A DNA stretch of 64,000 nucleotides from an uncultured Verrucomicrobiota bacterium (GTDB lineage: Bacteria; Verrucomicrobiota; Verrucomicrobiia; Chthoniobacterales; JACTMZ01). The notes under the pieces are model-generated. The model was not told the DNA's origin and made no database searches. It worked only from the letters and a program-made list of their open reading frames with translations. A program made the position numbers and the translations under genes. Location of the stretch: assembly GCA_903953565.1 (NCBI GenBank), contig CAJBKE010000055.1:1-64000 (forward strand). The letters are read 5' to 3'. This document shows positions 53,568 through 62,120 of this stretch, in pieces; positions within the stretch are counted from its first letter, which is position 1; each line of letters starts with the position of its first letter.

Positions 53568-55292
53568 ATGATCCCAGAAGAAGACAGAAAGGTTCAGGAA
53601 TTCGTCCACCAGATCGAGGTGGGCGGACTCAAGCATGTCATCCTGCGCACCCTCTTCATTGCCACCGTGGCGGGTTTGGCCGCCCTCTACCTTTTCGTTA
53701 ATTTCCGCGGACTTGATTCCGAAACAGCCATGGATCAGGCCCAGATCGGCCGTCAAATCGCGGCCCGGGCCGGCTTCACCACGTTCTACCTCCGACCACT
53801 CGCCGTTTGGCAATTTCTCAACCACCGCGAAACGTTGCCCCAGGGGTTGATGCCGGACATTTACAACTTCCCGCTCAACCCGCTGCTCAACGCCGTCGTG
53901 CTGCGCCCCATCAAGCGCTGGTGGCCGATGCAACCGACCGACACCGTCTACATCGGCGACATGGCCATTGCCGCGGCGGGCATCGCCCTCTTCATCGCCT
54001 CGGTCTTCATTCTCTTTTTCCTCGTGCGCGCCCTCTTTGATGCGCGCATTGCATGGATGAGTTGCGGACTCGTTTTTCTCACCGACCTGCTGTGGCGCTT
54101 TTCGACTTCGGGACTGCCGCAAATGCTCGTGCTGTTCCTCTTCACCGCCGCTCTCTGGATCCTGCACCGGGCCATGGAGGCGAGGGAGGAAGACCGCACC
54201 GGGCGCATGCTCCTCCTGCTCGCCGCGGCCGCCGTGCTTTTCGGGCTCATGACCCTGGCCCAGCCACTCTGCTCGTGGATTTTTCTCGGCTTCCTCGTCT
54301 TCGTCTTTTCGTGGTTCCAGCCGCGCGCCGTGAGCGGGTTGCTTGTTTTCTTCGTCTTTGCCGCCGTGGTGTCTCCGTGGCTCGTGCGCAATTACCTTGT
54401 CTGCGGCAATCCGCTCGGACTTGCCATCTTCAGTATTCTCGACGGCACGGCCGGCTCGGAGCACGCCGTGATGAGCACGATGCAACCCGACATGGCGGCC
54501 TTCGGCTCGGTGCGCGGCAAATTGCGCGGCGGACTGCTCGACCAGTTCCAGAACCTCTTTTCTTTTCTCGGCTACAACCTGGCCGGCGCCGCGTTTTTCT
54601 TTTCGTTGCTGCATATTTTCCGCCGGCACCTGACCAATCTCCTGCGCTGGGGCGTCGTCCTCATGTGGGTCTTCGCCGCACTCGGCATGGCTGCTTTCAC
54701 GCCGCAGAAGGATGTCTCGCACAACCAACTCCACATCATCTTCCTGCCGATCTTCATCGCCTACGGCTTGGCCTTCCTCATTGTGCTCTGGAACCGCATG
54801 GACCTGCGCTTCGCCCCGGCACGAAACGCCTTCCTCGCTGTCATCTTTTTCGTCTCCGCCCTTCCCATGGCAGTCAACCTCCTCACCGCGGCGCCCGGCC
54901 GCGTCGCTTGGCCTCCCTATGTGGCACCCTTCATCCACGAGGTCTCGACCTGGATGGAGCCCGGCGAACTCCTTTGCTCCGACATGCCCTGGGCCATCGC
55001 TTGGTATGGCGGCCGCCCCTCGCTGCTCCTGCCCGCCACGATCGAGCAATTCATCGACATCCATGATTACAAAATCCTCGGCGGACCGGTGAACGGACTT
55101 TACCTTACCCCTGTGTCCGGCAACCGCCCGTTTCTCAGCCAGATCGCCAAGGGTGACTACGCCGCCTGGGCCACCTTCATCATGCGCACCGCCGACCTGA
55201 ACCGCTTTCCGTTGCAATATTTCACGCCCTTGCCGATCGACAACGAGTGCGTCTTCTACTCGAACCGCGACCGCTGGACCCCTCGCGATTAG
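53568..55292 (+). CDS. Polytopic membrane protein, GT-C/ArnT-like, paralogue 2
   Basis: 574 residues, 72 bases after its paralogue. The layout is the same: DSETAMDQAQIGRQIAARAGFTTFYLRPL, FTDLLWRFSTSGLPQM-like helix, HNQLHIIFLPIFIAYGLAFL, WPPYVAPFIHEVSTWMEPGE and PWAIAWYGGRPSLLLP. Start ATG 53568. Precedes xseB by 4 bases. The pair likely arose by tandem duplication and has diverged considerably outside these blocks. Confidence 0.8.
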   Translation: MIPEEDRKVQEFVHQIEVGGLKHVILRTLFIATVAGLAALYLFVNFRGLDSETAMDQAQIGRQIAARAGFTTFYLRPLAVWQFLNHRETLPQGLMPDIYNFPLNPLLNAVVLRPIKRWWPMQPTDTVYIGDMAIAAAGIALFIASVFILFFLVRALFDARIAWMSCGLVFLTDLLWRFSTSGLPQMLVLFLFTAALWILHRAMEAREEDRTGRMLLLLAAAAVLFGLMTLAQPLCSWIFLGFLVFVFSWFQPRAVSGLLVFFVFAAVVSPWLVRNYLVCGNPLGLAIFSILDGTAGSEHAVMSTMQPDMAAFGSVRGKLRGGLLDQFQNLFSFLGYNLAGAAFFFSLLHIFRRHLTNLLRWGVVLMWVFAALGMAAFTPQKDVSHNQLHIIFLPIFIAYGLAFLIVLWNRMDLRFAPARNAFLAVIFFVSALPMAVNLLTAAPGRVAWPPYVAPFIHEVSTWMEPGELLCSDMPWAIAWYGGRPSLLLPATIEQFIDIHDYKILGGPVNGLYLTPVSGNRPFLSQIAKGDYAAWATFIMRTADLNRFPLQYFTPLPIDNECVFYSNRDRWTPRD

Positions 55293-55296
55293 CCCC

Positions 55297-55551
55297 ATGC
55301 CCGCCCGTAAAAAAGAAGACGAACCGAAGAGCTTCGAGGACGCCATGACGCGACTCGACGCCATCGTGGCCAAACTCGAGGAAGACAAACTTCCCCTCGA
55401 CGAAATGCTCGCCCGCTACGAAGAGGGCATCGCCCTCGCCCGCTATTGCGGCGACAAGCTCGAAGCGGCCGAGCAGAAGGTCCGTCTCATCGCTCAAAAG
55501 GCCGACGGCAGTGTGACTCTGGAAAATTTCGATGATGGCGAAGAAACATAA
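55297..55551 (+). CDS. xseB: Exodeoxyribonuclease VII small subunit
   Basis: 84 residues. The domain core is SFEDAMTRLDAIVAKLEEDKLPLDEMLARYEEGIALARYC, the standard XseB helix pair. XseB binds XseA to make an exonuclease for single-stranded DNA. The xseA gene is not here. The 3' end overlaps dxs by 20 bases, so translation is coupled, an arrangement (xseB next to ispA or dxs) also seen in other bacteria. Confidence 0.95.
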   Translation: MPARKKEDEPKSFEDAMTRLDAIVAKLEEDKLPLDEMLARYEEGIALARYCGDKLEAAEQKVRLIAQKADGSVTLENFDDGEET

Positions 55552-57448
55552 ACAGACCGTCCTCGAAGGGATCGACAGCCCGGCCGATCTCCGCGCCGTG
55601 CCGGAGGAGGATCTACCGCTGCTCGCGCAGGAAATCCGCGACGAACTCATCCGGGCCGTCTCGAAAACCGGCGGACACCTCGGACCGAACCTCGGCGTGG
55701 TCGAACTGACTGTCGCCCTGCACCGCGCCTTCGATTCGCCCAAGGACAAAATCCTCTTCGATGTCAGCCATCAGGGCTACGTGCATAAAATGCTCACCGG
55801 TCGCCGCAAGGAGATTGATACCATCCGTCAGCACGGCGGATTGAACGGCTTCCTCCTCCGCACCGAGAACGAACACGACTGCTACGGAGCGGGACACGCC
55901 GGCACCGCCCTCTCCGCCGGGCTCGGCATGGCCGCGGCCCGCGACCTGCGCGGATCCGACGAACATGTTGTCGTCGTGGCCGGCGACGCGGCCTTCACCT
56001 GTGGCGTCAGTTTCGAAGCGCTTAATAATGTCGCCGAGACAACCAAACGCTTCATCGTCGTGCTCAACGACAACGAATGGTCGATCTCGCGAAACGTCGG
56101 CGCCGTGGCCAGCTACCTCAGCAAGATCACGACCAATCCCGCCTACGCCCACCTCCACGAGCAGGCCTCCAAATTCATCAAGGCGGTCGGCGGGCAAGGC
56201 GCCCTCAATCTCGCCCACAAGGTCGAGACCGGCATGAAGCATATGCTGCTACCCAGCGTGATCTTCGAAGACCTGGGGTTCCGTTACTACGGGCCGATCG
56301 ACGGACACGATACCGACCTCCTCCAGCGCACTTTCGAATTCCTCAAGACGCAGAACGAGCCCGTCCTTCTCCACATCCTCACCACGAAAGGCAAAGGATA
56401 TCCGCCGGCCATGCAGCAGCCGGACAAATTCCACGGTCTGGGCAAATTCAAACCCGACACCGGCGAAACCGAGCCGGCCACCACGCCCACCTACTCGCAG
56501 CTTCTCGGCACGAAACTCTCCGACTTCGCCGACCACAACAACCGCATCGTCGCCATCACCGCGGCCATGGCCGGCGGCACCGGTCTGAGCATTTTCGAAA
56601 AGAGACACCCCGACCGCTACCACGACGTGGGCATTGCCGAGGAACATGCCGCCCTCTTCGCCTGCGGACTCGCCACTCAGGGCTACAAACCGTTTCTCAC
56701 CATCTACAGCACGTTCATGCAGCGGGCTTATGACATGATCATCCATGACATTGCCCTGCAGAATTTGAACGTCGCCCTCTGCATGGACCGCGCCGGACTG
56801 AGCGGCGACGACGGGCCGACACATCACGGACTCTTCGACATCGGCTACCTCCGCCACATCCCGAACTTCGTCTTCATGCAGCCCAAGGACGAAGAGGAAT
56901 TCGCCGACATGCTTTGGACCATGGCCAATTATCACCGGGGCCCCATCGCCATCCGTTACCCGCGAGGCGCCGGCACCGGAGCCAAGCCGAAGGAGCATCC
57001 GCAAATCCTCGAAATCGGGCAAAGTGAAGTCCTCCGCCACGGGCGCCGCGTTGTTCTCCTCGGACTCGGCAACATGGTCGAAATGGCCGAGCAAACCGCA
57101 GACCTCCTTGCCGCCCAACGGATCGACGCCGCCGTGATCAATGCCCGCTGGATCAAACCCCTCGACACCCAAACCCTCGAATTCTTCGCCCGCGCCGCCG
57201 AAGTAGTCTGCACCTTCGAGGACCACGTCCTGCACAACGGCTACGGCGCCGCCGTCGTGGAGGCCTTGGCCGAAGCCCGCATCACCACCCCGGTCGTCCG
57301 CATCGGCTGGCCGGACAAATTCATCGACCACGGCAAAGTCGATATCCTGCGCGAACAGAACGGAGTCACCGCCGCCGCCGCCGTCAAAAAGATCCTCGCC
57401 GAGTTGGCGCACGAACCCGCTGCCGCAAAGGCCACGCCCGCCGCGTAA
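55532..57448 (+). CDS. dxs: 1-deoxy-D-xylulose-5-phosphate synthase, divergent form
   Basis: 638 residues. The TPP fold is clear: GDAAFTCGVSFEALNN...LNDNEWSIS (TPP motif), IAEEHAALFACGLATQGYKPFL with the catalytic Glu, and DRAGLSGDDGPTHHGLFD. DXS makes the first MEP-pathway intermediate from pyruvate and glyceraldehyde 3-phosphate. Several hallmark strings differ from the common form: DVSHQGYVHKMLTGR for D-x-GHQ-x-YPHKILTGR, GAGHAGTALSAG for GHSSTSISAG, GDAAFTCG for GDGA-type. It could be a distinct DXS clade; ATG 55532 or 55535 is the start. Confidence 0.9.
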   Translation: MMAKKHKQTVLEGIDSPADLRAVPEEDLPLLAQEIRDELIRAVSKTGGHLGPNLGVVELTVALHRAFDSPKDKILFDVSHQGYVHKMLTGRRKEIDTIRQHGGLNGFLLRTENEHDCYGAGHAGTALSAGLGMAAARDLRGSDEHVVVVAGDAAFTCGVSFEALNNVAETTKRFIVVLNDNEWSISRNVGAVASYLSKITTNPAYAHLHEQASKFIKAVGGQGALNLAHKVETGMKHMLLPSVIFEDLGFRYYGPIDGHDTDLLQRTFEFLKTQNEPVLLHILTTKGKGYPPAMQQPDKFHGLGKFKPDTGETEPATTPTYSQLLGTKLSDFADHNNRIVAITAAMAGGTGLSIFEKRHPDRYHDVGIAEEHAALFACGLATQGYKPFLTIYSTFMQRAYDMIIHDIALQNLNVALCMDRAGLSGDDGPTHHGLFDIGYLRHIPNFVFMQPKDEEEFADMLWTMANYHRGPIAIRYPRGAGTGAKPKEHPQILEIGQSEVLRHGRRVVLLGLGNMVEMAEQTADLLAAQRIDAAVINARWIKPLDTQTLEFFARAAEVVCTFEDHVLHNGYGAAVVEALAEARITTPVVRIGWPDKFIDHGKVDILREQNGVTAAAAVKKILAELAHEPAAAKATPAA

Positions 57449-57460
57449 CGCTGTAGCGTC

Positions 57461-57526
57461 GGTGGATCGCGCCGTCCCGGCGCGATATTCCATTCAGAAA
57501 ATCGCGATGGGACATCGCGATCCACC
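57461..57526. repeat. Palindromic repeat family A copy
   Basis: GGTGGATCGCGCCGTCCCGG then CGCGATATTC, ATCGCGATGGGACATCGCGA and TCCACC, 12 bases after the dxs stop and directly preceded by CTGTAGCGTC, the family B head. Confidence 0.85.
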
Positions 57527-57670
57527 TGCCGATCAAAGTCTGACATCTCTTGCAGCTTAGTCCCCACCAGTCTGCAGCTCCCCGCTTTTCTCCTTCCCCC
57601 TTTGCTGCGCCAGCCCTAAACCAAATCTCGTCGTTCCAACCCCAACCCAAAACAAGAAAGGCATCCACTT

Positions 57671-58048
57671 ATGAACTGGTATCTCGACGCTTGGAAAAAT
57701 TACGCGAACTTCAAAGGCCGTGCGCGGCGCAAGGCCTACTGGATGTTCATCCTCTTCAATCTCATCGCCCTTGCCGTCCTGGGCCTCATCGAAAGCACGA
57801 TCGGACTCAGCGGCCAGAACGGCTACGGGATCCTCACTGGCCTCTACTCGCTGGCCATGATTCTTCCCTTGATTGCCCTCGCCGTCCGCCGTCTCCATGA
57901 CACCGGTCGCAGCGGATGGTGGATTCTCATCGGACTTGTTCCGCTGGTCGGTCCGATCGTCCTCATCGTCTTCTACGTCACCGACAGCCAACCCGGCAGC
58001 AACCAATACGGCCCGAATCCGAAAGAGTCCGCACCGCCGGCAATCTGA
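57671..58048 (+). CDS. DUF805 inner-membrane protein
   Basis: 125 residues with three or four membrane helices. MNWYLDAWKNYANFKGRARRKAYWMFILFN is the canonical DUF805 start, and RRLHDTGRSGWWILIGLVPLVG is the second signature. E. coli YhaH is the best-known member; the function is unknown. The proline-rich tail is cytoplasmic. Confidence 0.92.
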   Translation: MNWYLDAWKNYANFKGRARRKAYWMFILFNLIALAVLGLIESTIGLSGQNGYGILTGLYSLAMILPLIALAVRRLHDTGRSGWWILIGLVPLVGPIVLIVFYVTDSQPGSNQYGPNPKESAPPAI

Positions 58049-58160
58049 CCGCCGGCAGCGGAGTGCTCAGTGTTCCTTTGACGGTCTTCAGCCGTCCTTA
58101 CACTTTTTTTCAGATGCGCATTTGCCCGGTCGCGGGGTCACCCGCGCCAGGGCTTTATCC

Positions 58161-58231
58161 TAGCCGTTTATCCGCGTTAATCCGTGGCTAAAAATTTCTC
58201 CGTTCTGGTTCCCCTATCCGTGGCTAAAAAA
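58161..58231. repeat. Two tandem ATCCGTGGCTAAAA repeats supplying start codons
   Basis: TAGCCGTTTATC...AATCCGTGGCTAAAAA at 58161-58194 and TATCCGTGGCTAAAAAA at 58214-58231. The GTG inside each is in frame with the following lipoprotein gene (58184 and 58220). Related copies lie at 2872-2903 and, in inverse orientation, at the polB start (2753-2770). Confidence 0.65.
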
Positions 58232-58801
58232 TTCCTTCTCGCAGCCCTCGCCCTTGCCCTCCCCGGCTGCGCATGGACCATCCGCGCCCCATCCGCCGTC
58301 GCCGATCCGGTGCCGGTATGGATCACCCAATACGGCAAACACTGCCGCGTCGCGCTGCCCGCCGGCCCATCGAAGTTCACCGAATACGGCTTCGGCGAGT
58401 GGCACTTCTACGCCCTCGAGGAACGCGGCATCTTTTCCATCCTGCGGGCCGGAACCGGCTTCGGGTCCGGCGCCTTCTCCCGCCGCCAATTGACCGCCGC
58501 GCCGGACGGCACGATAGGTCCGCAGCAAACCGGCGGAACGCGTTCCGAGCGTATCGAGGTCGAGCGCAGCCAGGCCGACTCCCTTCGTCGAGAACTCGAC
58601 GCCCGGTGGCAACGCAACCAAGGCGAAGTCCGTGTGCGTCAACTCGACAGCGTCCCGGTCAGCCGCGACCCCGCTCCCTACCACCTCTTCGACAATTCCA
58701 ACCGCGCCACGGCCAACTGGCTCCGCCGCCTCGGCTGCGAAATCCGAGGCTTCCCCCTCATGGCCAACTTCCGGGTCAAAGACGAGGCAGGCCACCGATA
58801 A
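58220..58801 (+). CDS. Putative lipoprotein of unknown function
   Basis: 193 residues from GTG 58220 (GTG 58184 would add 12). KKFLLAALALALPGC is a lipoprotein signal with the lipobox Cys near residue 17. The rest has no family I recognise; it includes a basic, hydrophilic middle and ends WLRRLGCEIRGFPLMANFRVKDEAGHR. The start codon and first residues (V/M-A-K-K) come from an interspersed repeat, so this 5' end is probably of recent origin. Confidence 0.6.
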   Translation: MAKKFLLAALALALPGCAWTIRAPSAVADPVPVWITQYGKHCRVALPAGPSKFTEYGFGEWHFYALEERGIFSILRAGTGFGSGAFSRRQLTAAPDGTIGPQQTGGTRSERIEVERSQADSLRRELDARWQRNQGEVRVRQLDSVPVSRDPAPYHLFDNSNRATANWLRRLGCEIRGFPLMANFRVKDEAGHR

Positions 58802-59060
58802 AAGAAGATTCCGGAAGACGAGAACTTGTGTCGCCGTGTGACCCCGGCCACGAACAAGTCTTCTTCGGCGGAATAAACTGTCTCCAGCGGGGCTCGCACC
58901 CCTGGAGGCCGTCGTTTTCTAGCACCTTACCAGAAGTCGAAAACCTTTTCGTTATGGGAATTAGTCCTATCCATGCAGCCGAAATCAGGCAGCGAACCGA
59001 CTAATCAGGAGGCTTCCGAGAAGCAGAGGGCTCGGTTTCGGTGAAGCCTTCGCTGCCGGG
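58802..59060. ncRNA. Structured intergenic region, candidate small RNA (unassigned)
   Basis: No ORF is credible here. Complementary segments are frequent: GAAGA...ACTTGT with ACAAGT...TCTTC around CGTG/CACG (about 58818-58867), CCA..GGGG with CCCC.TGG (about 58893-58912), CGAAAA/TTTTCG (about 58938-58951) and AGGCTTC-CGAG with CTCG...GAAGCCT (59010-59049). A 17-base perfect hairpin follows at 59061-59098. I could not match it to 6S, SRP, tmRNA or a known riboswitch. Which strand is transcribed is unknown. Confidence 0.3.
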
Positions 59061-59098
59061 CAGCAAACCCCGCGGCGTTGCCGCCGCGGGGTTTGCTG
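59061..59098. terminator. Perfect 17-bp hairpin between convergent genes
   Basis: CAGCAAACCCCGCGGCG and CGCCGCGGGGTTTGCTG with loop TTGC. It is 17 bases before the stop codon side of the secreted protein gene (59116). No clear U tract on either strand, so efficiency is uncertain, but the position fits a shared terminator. Confidence 0.6.
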
Positions 59099-59115
59099 AT
59101 TGCTGTCGGATCCGA

Positions 59116-61914
59116 CTACTGGTTGCTCAGCGTGGTCTGCAAGCGGAGGAACTTCCTGCCGTCAGCTCCGCGCGGGGTGCTGAAGATTTGCCGCTGGTTC
59201 CCGGCGGGAACGCCCGTCTGGTCGACACCTTCGGTGGTGCGGGTGACACCATTCGTACCCCAAGTTCCAGTGGCCAGATTGACGATGCTCTGACCGAATA
59301 CGCTCAGGGTGGTATCATTGGTCCTGACGATTGCGGTGATCAAGAGATCGGTTGCGGTAACCGCATTACTCATGGCGATGCCGTTTGTTGCCAAGGCATT
59401 GCTTGCTCCACCAATGGCGTATTTGAGCTGGTTCGCGGAATTCTGGGGCTGCCCGTTGAGCCAACCTTGGTATGCCGAGGCAACGCTGATCGTGACAGTA
59501 GCCGTTGTGCTGCCGCCGGCATTGCTAGCCGTGACGATGTAGCTGGCCGAAGCAGTTGCGATGGTCGGCGTTCCACTAATCACGCCCGTGGAGGCATCGA
59601 TGGAAAGACCGCCCGGCAACGGCGGATTGACGGAGTAACTGGTCACCGTCCCGGTGACCGAAGGCTCAAGGCTGGTAATTGCAGTGCCGACAAAACCGCT
59701 GGCAGAGGCAGGCGTGTAGAACAGGTCGCTTGGCGGGATCGGACCCGCGCCGGCGGCAAGGGCCAAGGTCAGATCGTCGATGCGCCAGTTGGCTGTTCCA
59801 GACGTGCCCGCACCATTGAATCCATAAATGCGCACCGTGTTCGTGCCGTTGGAAAGAGCGATCGCCACGGGCGCCACATTCATTGTCCATGTCGAGTTGG
59901 TAGTTAGCGCATTGGTGGCGACATCCGCGGCAAACCCGTCGGCACTTGTGCGAACCGAATAAGCGGCTGGACCTGTGGATGTGGAGCGCGATCCGAACGA
60001 AACATTCGTGACCGTCGTCGTCGTATTGCTCGGCACTACGATTTGAACTTCGAAGAACGCATTGGAGGCCGCGTTGAATGCACCGGGGCGAGCCGAGGCC
60101 CCGGCATTCGTGCCGGCCGAAGCAGGGACGTTGAAGGGATTTGTGTAGCCCGACGAGGCTGAGGTGCTGCTGAACAAGGTGGTTGTTCCATTGTTGTTGC
60201 CTTGGGTCAGCGGGCCGAAGATCCATGCGGCGTAGTCGCCATTGGTTCCCGAGGTCGGGGTGGCACTGTTAAAATTCCAATAAACTTGTCCCGGGACACT
60301 TGGAGATTCGACTAAACCGCTCACTGCCACTGCGCGCGGCGTGGCGCCGGTGCTGGCCACATTCACATCTCCGGAGAGGGGGCCGGGAACGCTCGAGGCT
60401 GTCAGGCGCACGGAGACCGTGTTGCTTACGCTGCCGGAGATCGGTGTGAGCGAGGTGTTCGTGCCCCACGTGACATCATCATTGGCTACTTGGAATCCAT
60501 TCGGTGCTCCGACCGTCACGTTGCTGGTCAGATTGGATCCCGTCACGGTAAAGGACTGAGCGATCGACGGCACGTTGGTCGTCGTCGTGAATCCACTCAG
60601 CGTGTTGGTGCTGACCGCGAGAACCAGCGGAAGGTTGGTGATCGCGCCGCTGAGCGCGAGCGAATTGCTGGCCGAACCGCTGATGTGGCTGATGGAAGCC
60701 GAGTAATTGGTCACCACATTGGTAGCCGCGACGCGCAGGAAGATGCTGTTGGAAACAACACCGCCAACCGGAGCCAAGCTCAGGTTGTCGGTGAAATCCG
60801 TGCCGTTGGTTCCGATCTGCAGCAGGGCGGAATCCGGCGTGACGGTGATGGGCGTGGCTCCGAGGTTGGTTCCGGTGACGGAATAGTTGGTTGCTGCCGA
60901 GGCGACTCCAGTGGAGGTGCTCAGGCCAGCGATGGTGTTTGTCGAAAGCGTGATAATCGGCGTGTCGGGAGCGAGAACCGTGAAATCCGTCGCGCTCGTT
61001 GCCGTGGGCTCGCCCGCCACTTCCACTGCGATCGACCCGGTGGTTGCACCCGAGGGGACGGTTGCGGTGATGACTGTTCCTACACCATTGACCGAGCTGG
61101 ACGCCGCGATGCCGTTGAATTTGACCCCCGGCGTCGCGCCGAAGTTGCTGCCGTTGATTGTCACCGTGCTACCAACAAGGCCGGAGGACGGAGAGAACGA
61201 GGTTATGGATGGCGCAGTGCTCGCGGGGGTTGAGGTCACTAGCACATTATCGATGCTGATCTTTGGACGACTGCCCGTTGTTCCTCCGGTGCCATTGTTG
61301 TAGTAAAAGCGTAGCTGGACAGTGGACGCGTTATTGATTACGGCAGGCAGTGCAACGCTCACGGCATTGCTGCTGGCGACGTTATTGGTCGCGGCAAAGG
61401 GCAAGCCGCCTCCGGTGATTTCGGACCACGTAGTGCCGTCGGTAGTGTAGTAGGCGCGTAGCGTGCCTACGCGATTGCCGGTGCTATTGGCAACTTGCGC
61501 GGCGTCAAAGCCAAGGTTGCCAGCGTTGCGCCCAGAAAAATTGAGCAGAAGGTCGAGTGCGGTGGAAGATGAGTTATCCGTGCTGCCAGCTGCCAAGAGT
61601 TGCAGAGTGCCGTTTGTGCCACGTTGAGCGCCGCCAGTTACTCCCGTCACAAAGTTTGTTGTCGCCGCAGTGATGCGCGTGGCGCTTGGAATGCTGCCCG
61701 TAGCATTTGTTTGCAGTCCCTGCCATGAACCGGTTGAAGGCGTGACCCAAGTGTTGGTGTTGGTGATGCTGGAAAAGTTTTCGGTATAATCACCGGACGA
61801 CATGTTGAAATAAGTCTGCGCATTCGCCGACGTCGCCAAAAGCGCGGGGAGAATTGCCGCGCAGAGCAGCGCGAGAAGCTTGCGGAGGAGGTTGGCGGCA
61901 GTGCTTGTTTTCAT
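59116..61914 (-). CDS. Large secreted protein with TIG-like and Ig-like domains
   Basis: 932 residues from ATG 61914. Signal peptide LLALLCAAILPALLATSANA (cleavage near residue 30). The mature protein is rich in T, S, N and G. Segments: a beta-rich N-terminal region (about 31-220), an IPT/TIG-like domain APSITSFSPSSGLVGSTVTI, several repeats of about 100 residues around VSGTNLGATP and VTGSNLTSNV, and a putative Ig domain near PPLPGGLSIDASTGVISGTP. No PEP-CTERM or autotransporter end is visible, so it is likely secreted or surface bound by other means. Typical of Verrucomicrobial surface proteins. Confidence 0.8.
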   Translation of the reverse strand: MKTSTAANLLRKLLALLCAAILPALLATSANAQTYFNMSSGDYTENFSSITNTNTWVTPSTGSWQGLQTNATGSIPSATRITAATTNFVTGVTGGAQRGTNGTLQLLAAGSTDNSSSTALDLLLNFSGRNAGNLGFDAAQVANSTGNRVGTLRAYYTTDGTTWSEITGGGLPFAATNNVASSNAVSVALPAVINNASTVQLRFYYNNGTGGTTGSRPKISIDNVLVTSTPASTAPSITSFSPSSGLVGSTVTINGSNFGATPGVKFNGIAASSSVNGVGTVITATVPSGATTGSIAVEVAGEPTATSATDFTVLAPDTPIITLSTNTIAGLSTSTGVASAATNYSVTGTNLGATPITVTPDSALLQIGTNGTDFTDNLSLAPVGGVVSNSIFLRVAATNVVTNYSASISHISGSASNSLALSGAITNLPLVLAVSTNTLSGFTTTTNVPSIAQSFTVTGSNLTSNVTVGAPNGFQVANDDVTWGTNTSLTPISGSVSNTVSVRLTASSVPGPLSGDVNVASTGATPRAVAVSGLVESPSVPGQVYWNFNSATPTSGTNGDYAAWIFGPLTQGNNNGTTTLFSSTSASSGYTNPFNVPASAGTNAGASARPGAFNAASNAFFEVQIVVPSNTTTTVTNVSFGSRSTSTGPAAYSVRTSADGFAADVATNALTTNSTWTMNVAPVAIALSNGTNTVRIYGFNGAGTSGTANWRIDDLTLALAAGAGPIPPSDLFYTPASASGFVGTAITSLEPSVTGTVTSYSVNPPLPGGLSIDASTGVISGTPTIATASASYIVTASNAGGSTTATVTISVASAYQGWLNGQPQNSANQLKYAIGGASNALATNGIAMSNAVTATDLLITAIVRTNDTTLSVFGQSIVNLATGTWGTNGVTRTTEGVDQTGVPAGNQRQIFSTPRGADGRKFLRLQTTLSNQ

Positions 61915-62120
61915 GGCGTTTTCGATGTTGAAGGCGAGACCGTTAAAGTCCATGGTCCCGGCCGGAAATACCAACCAGATTTTGTCACGATTCCGTGACG
62001 GCTTGTCCCGTCTTCCGTCAACGCTTTGTGCGTGAATAGAGGCAGACTCTCCGGACCCCCGATCCGGGTACACAACTCTCCACTGGCGGGGGCCAAGGGA
62101 CACCGCTATTTTTCGGCACG
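61915..62120. promoter_or_regulatory. Divergent upstream region between secreted-protein and Sel1 genes
   Basis: 206 bases containing the perfect hairpin GTCACG-ATTC-CGTGAC at about 61984-61999 and CCCG/CGGG near 62058-62068. A segment next to the Sel1 start (62074-62123) is repeated before the next Sel1 gene (62581-62628). Promoters are expected here but not resolvable. Confidence 0.4.

Noticed and set aside
58802-59060. SRP RNA, tmRNA or cobalamin/GEMM riboswitch in the structured region
   Set aside because: None of the consensus cores (GGAAGCAGC tetraloop region, tRNA-like ends, conserved riboswitch strings) could be matched on either strand.
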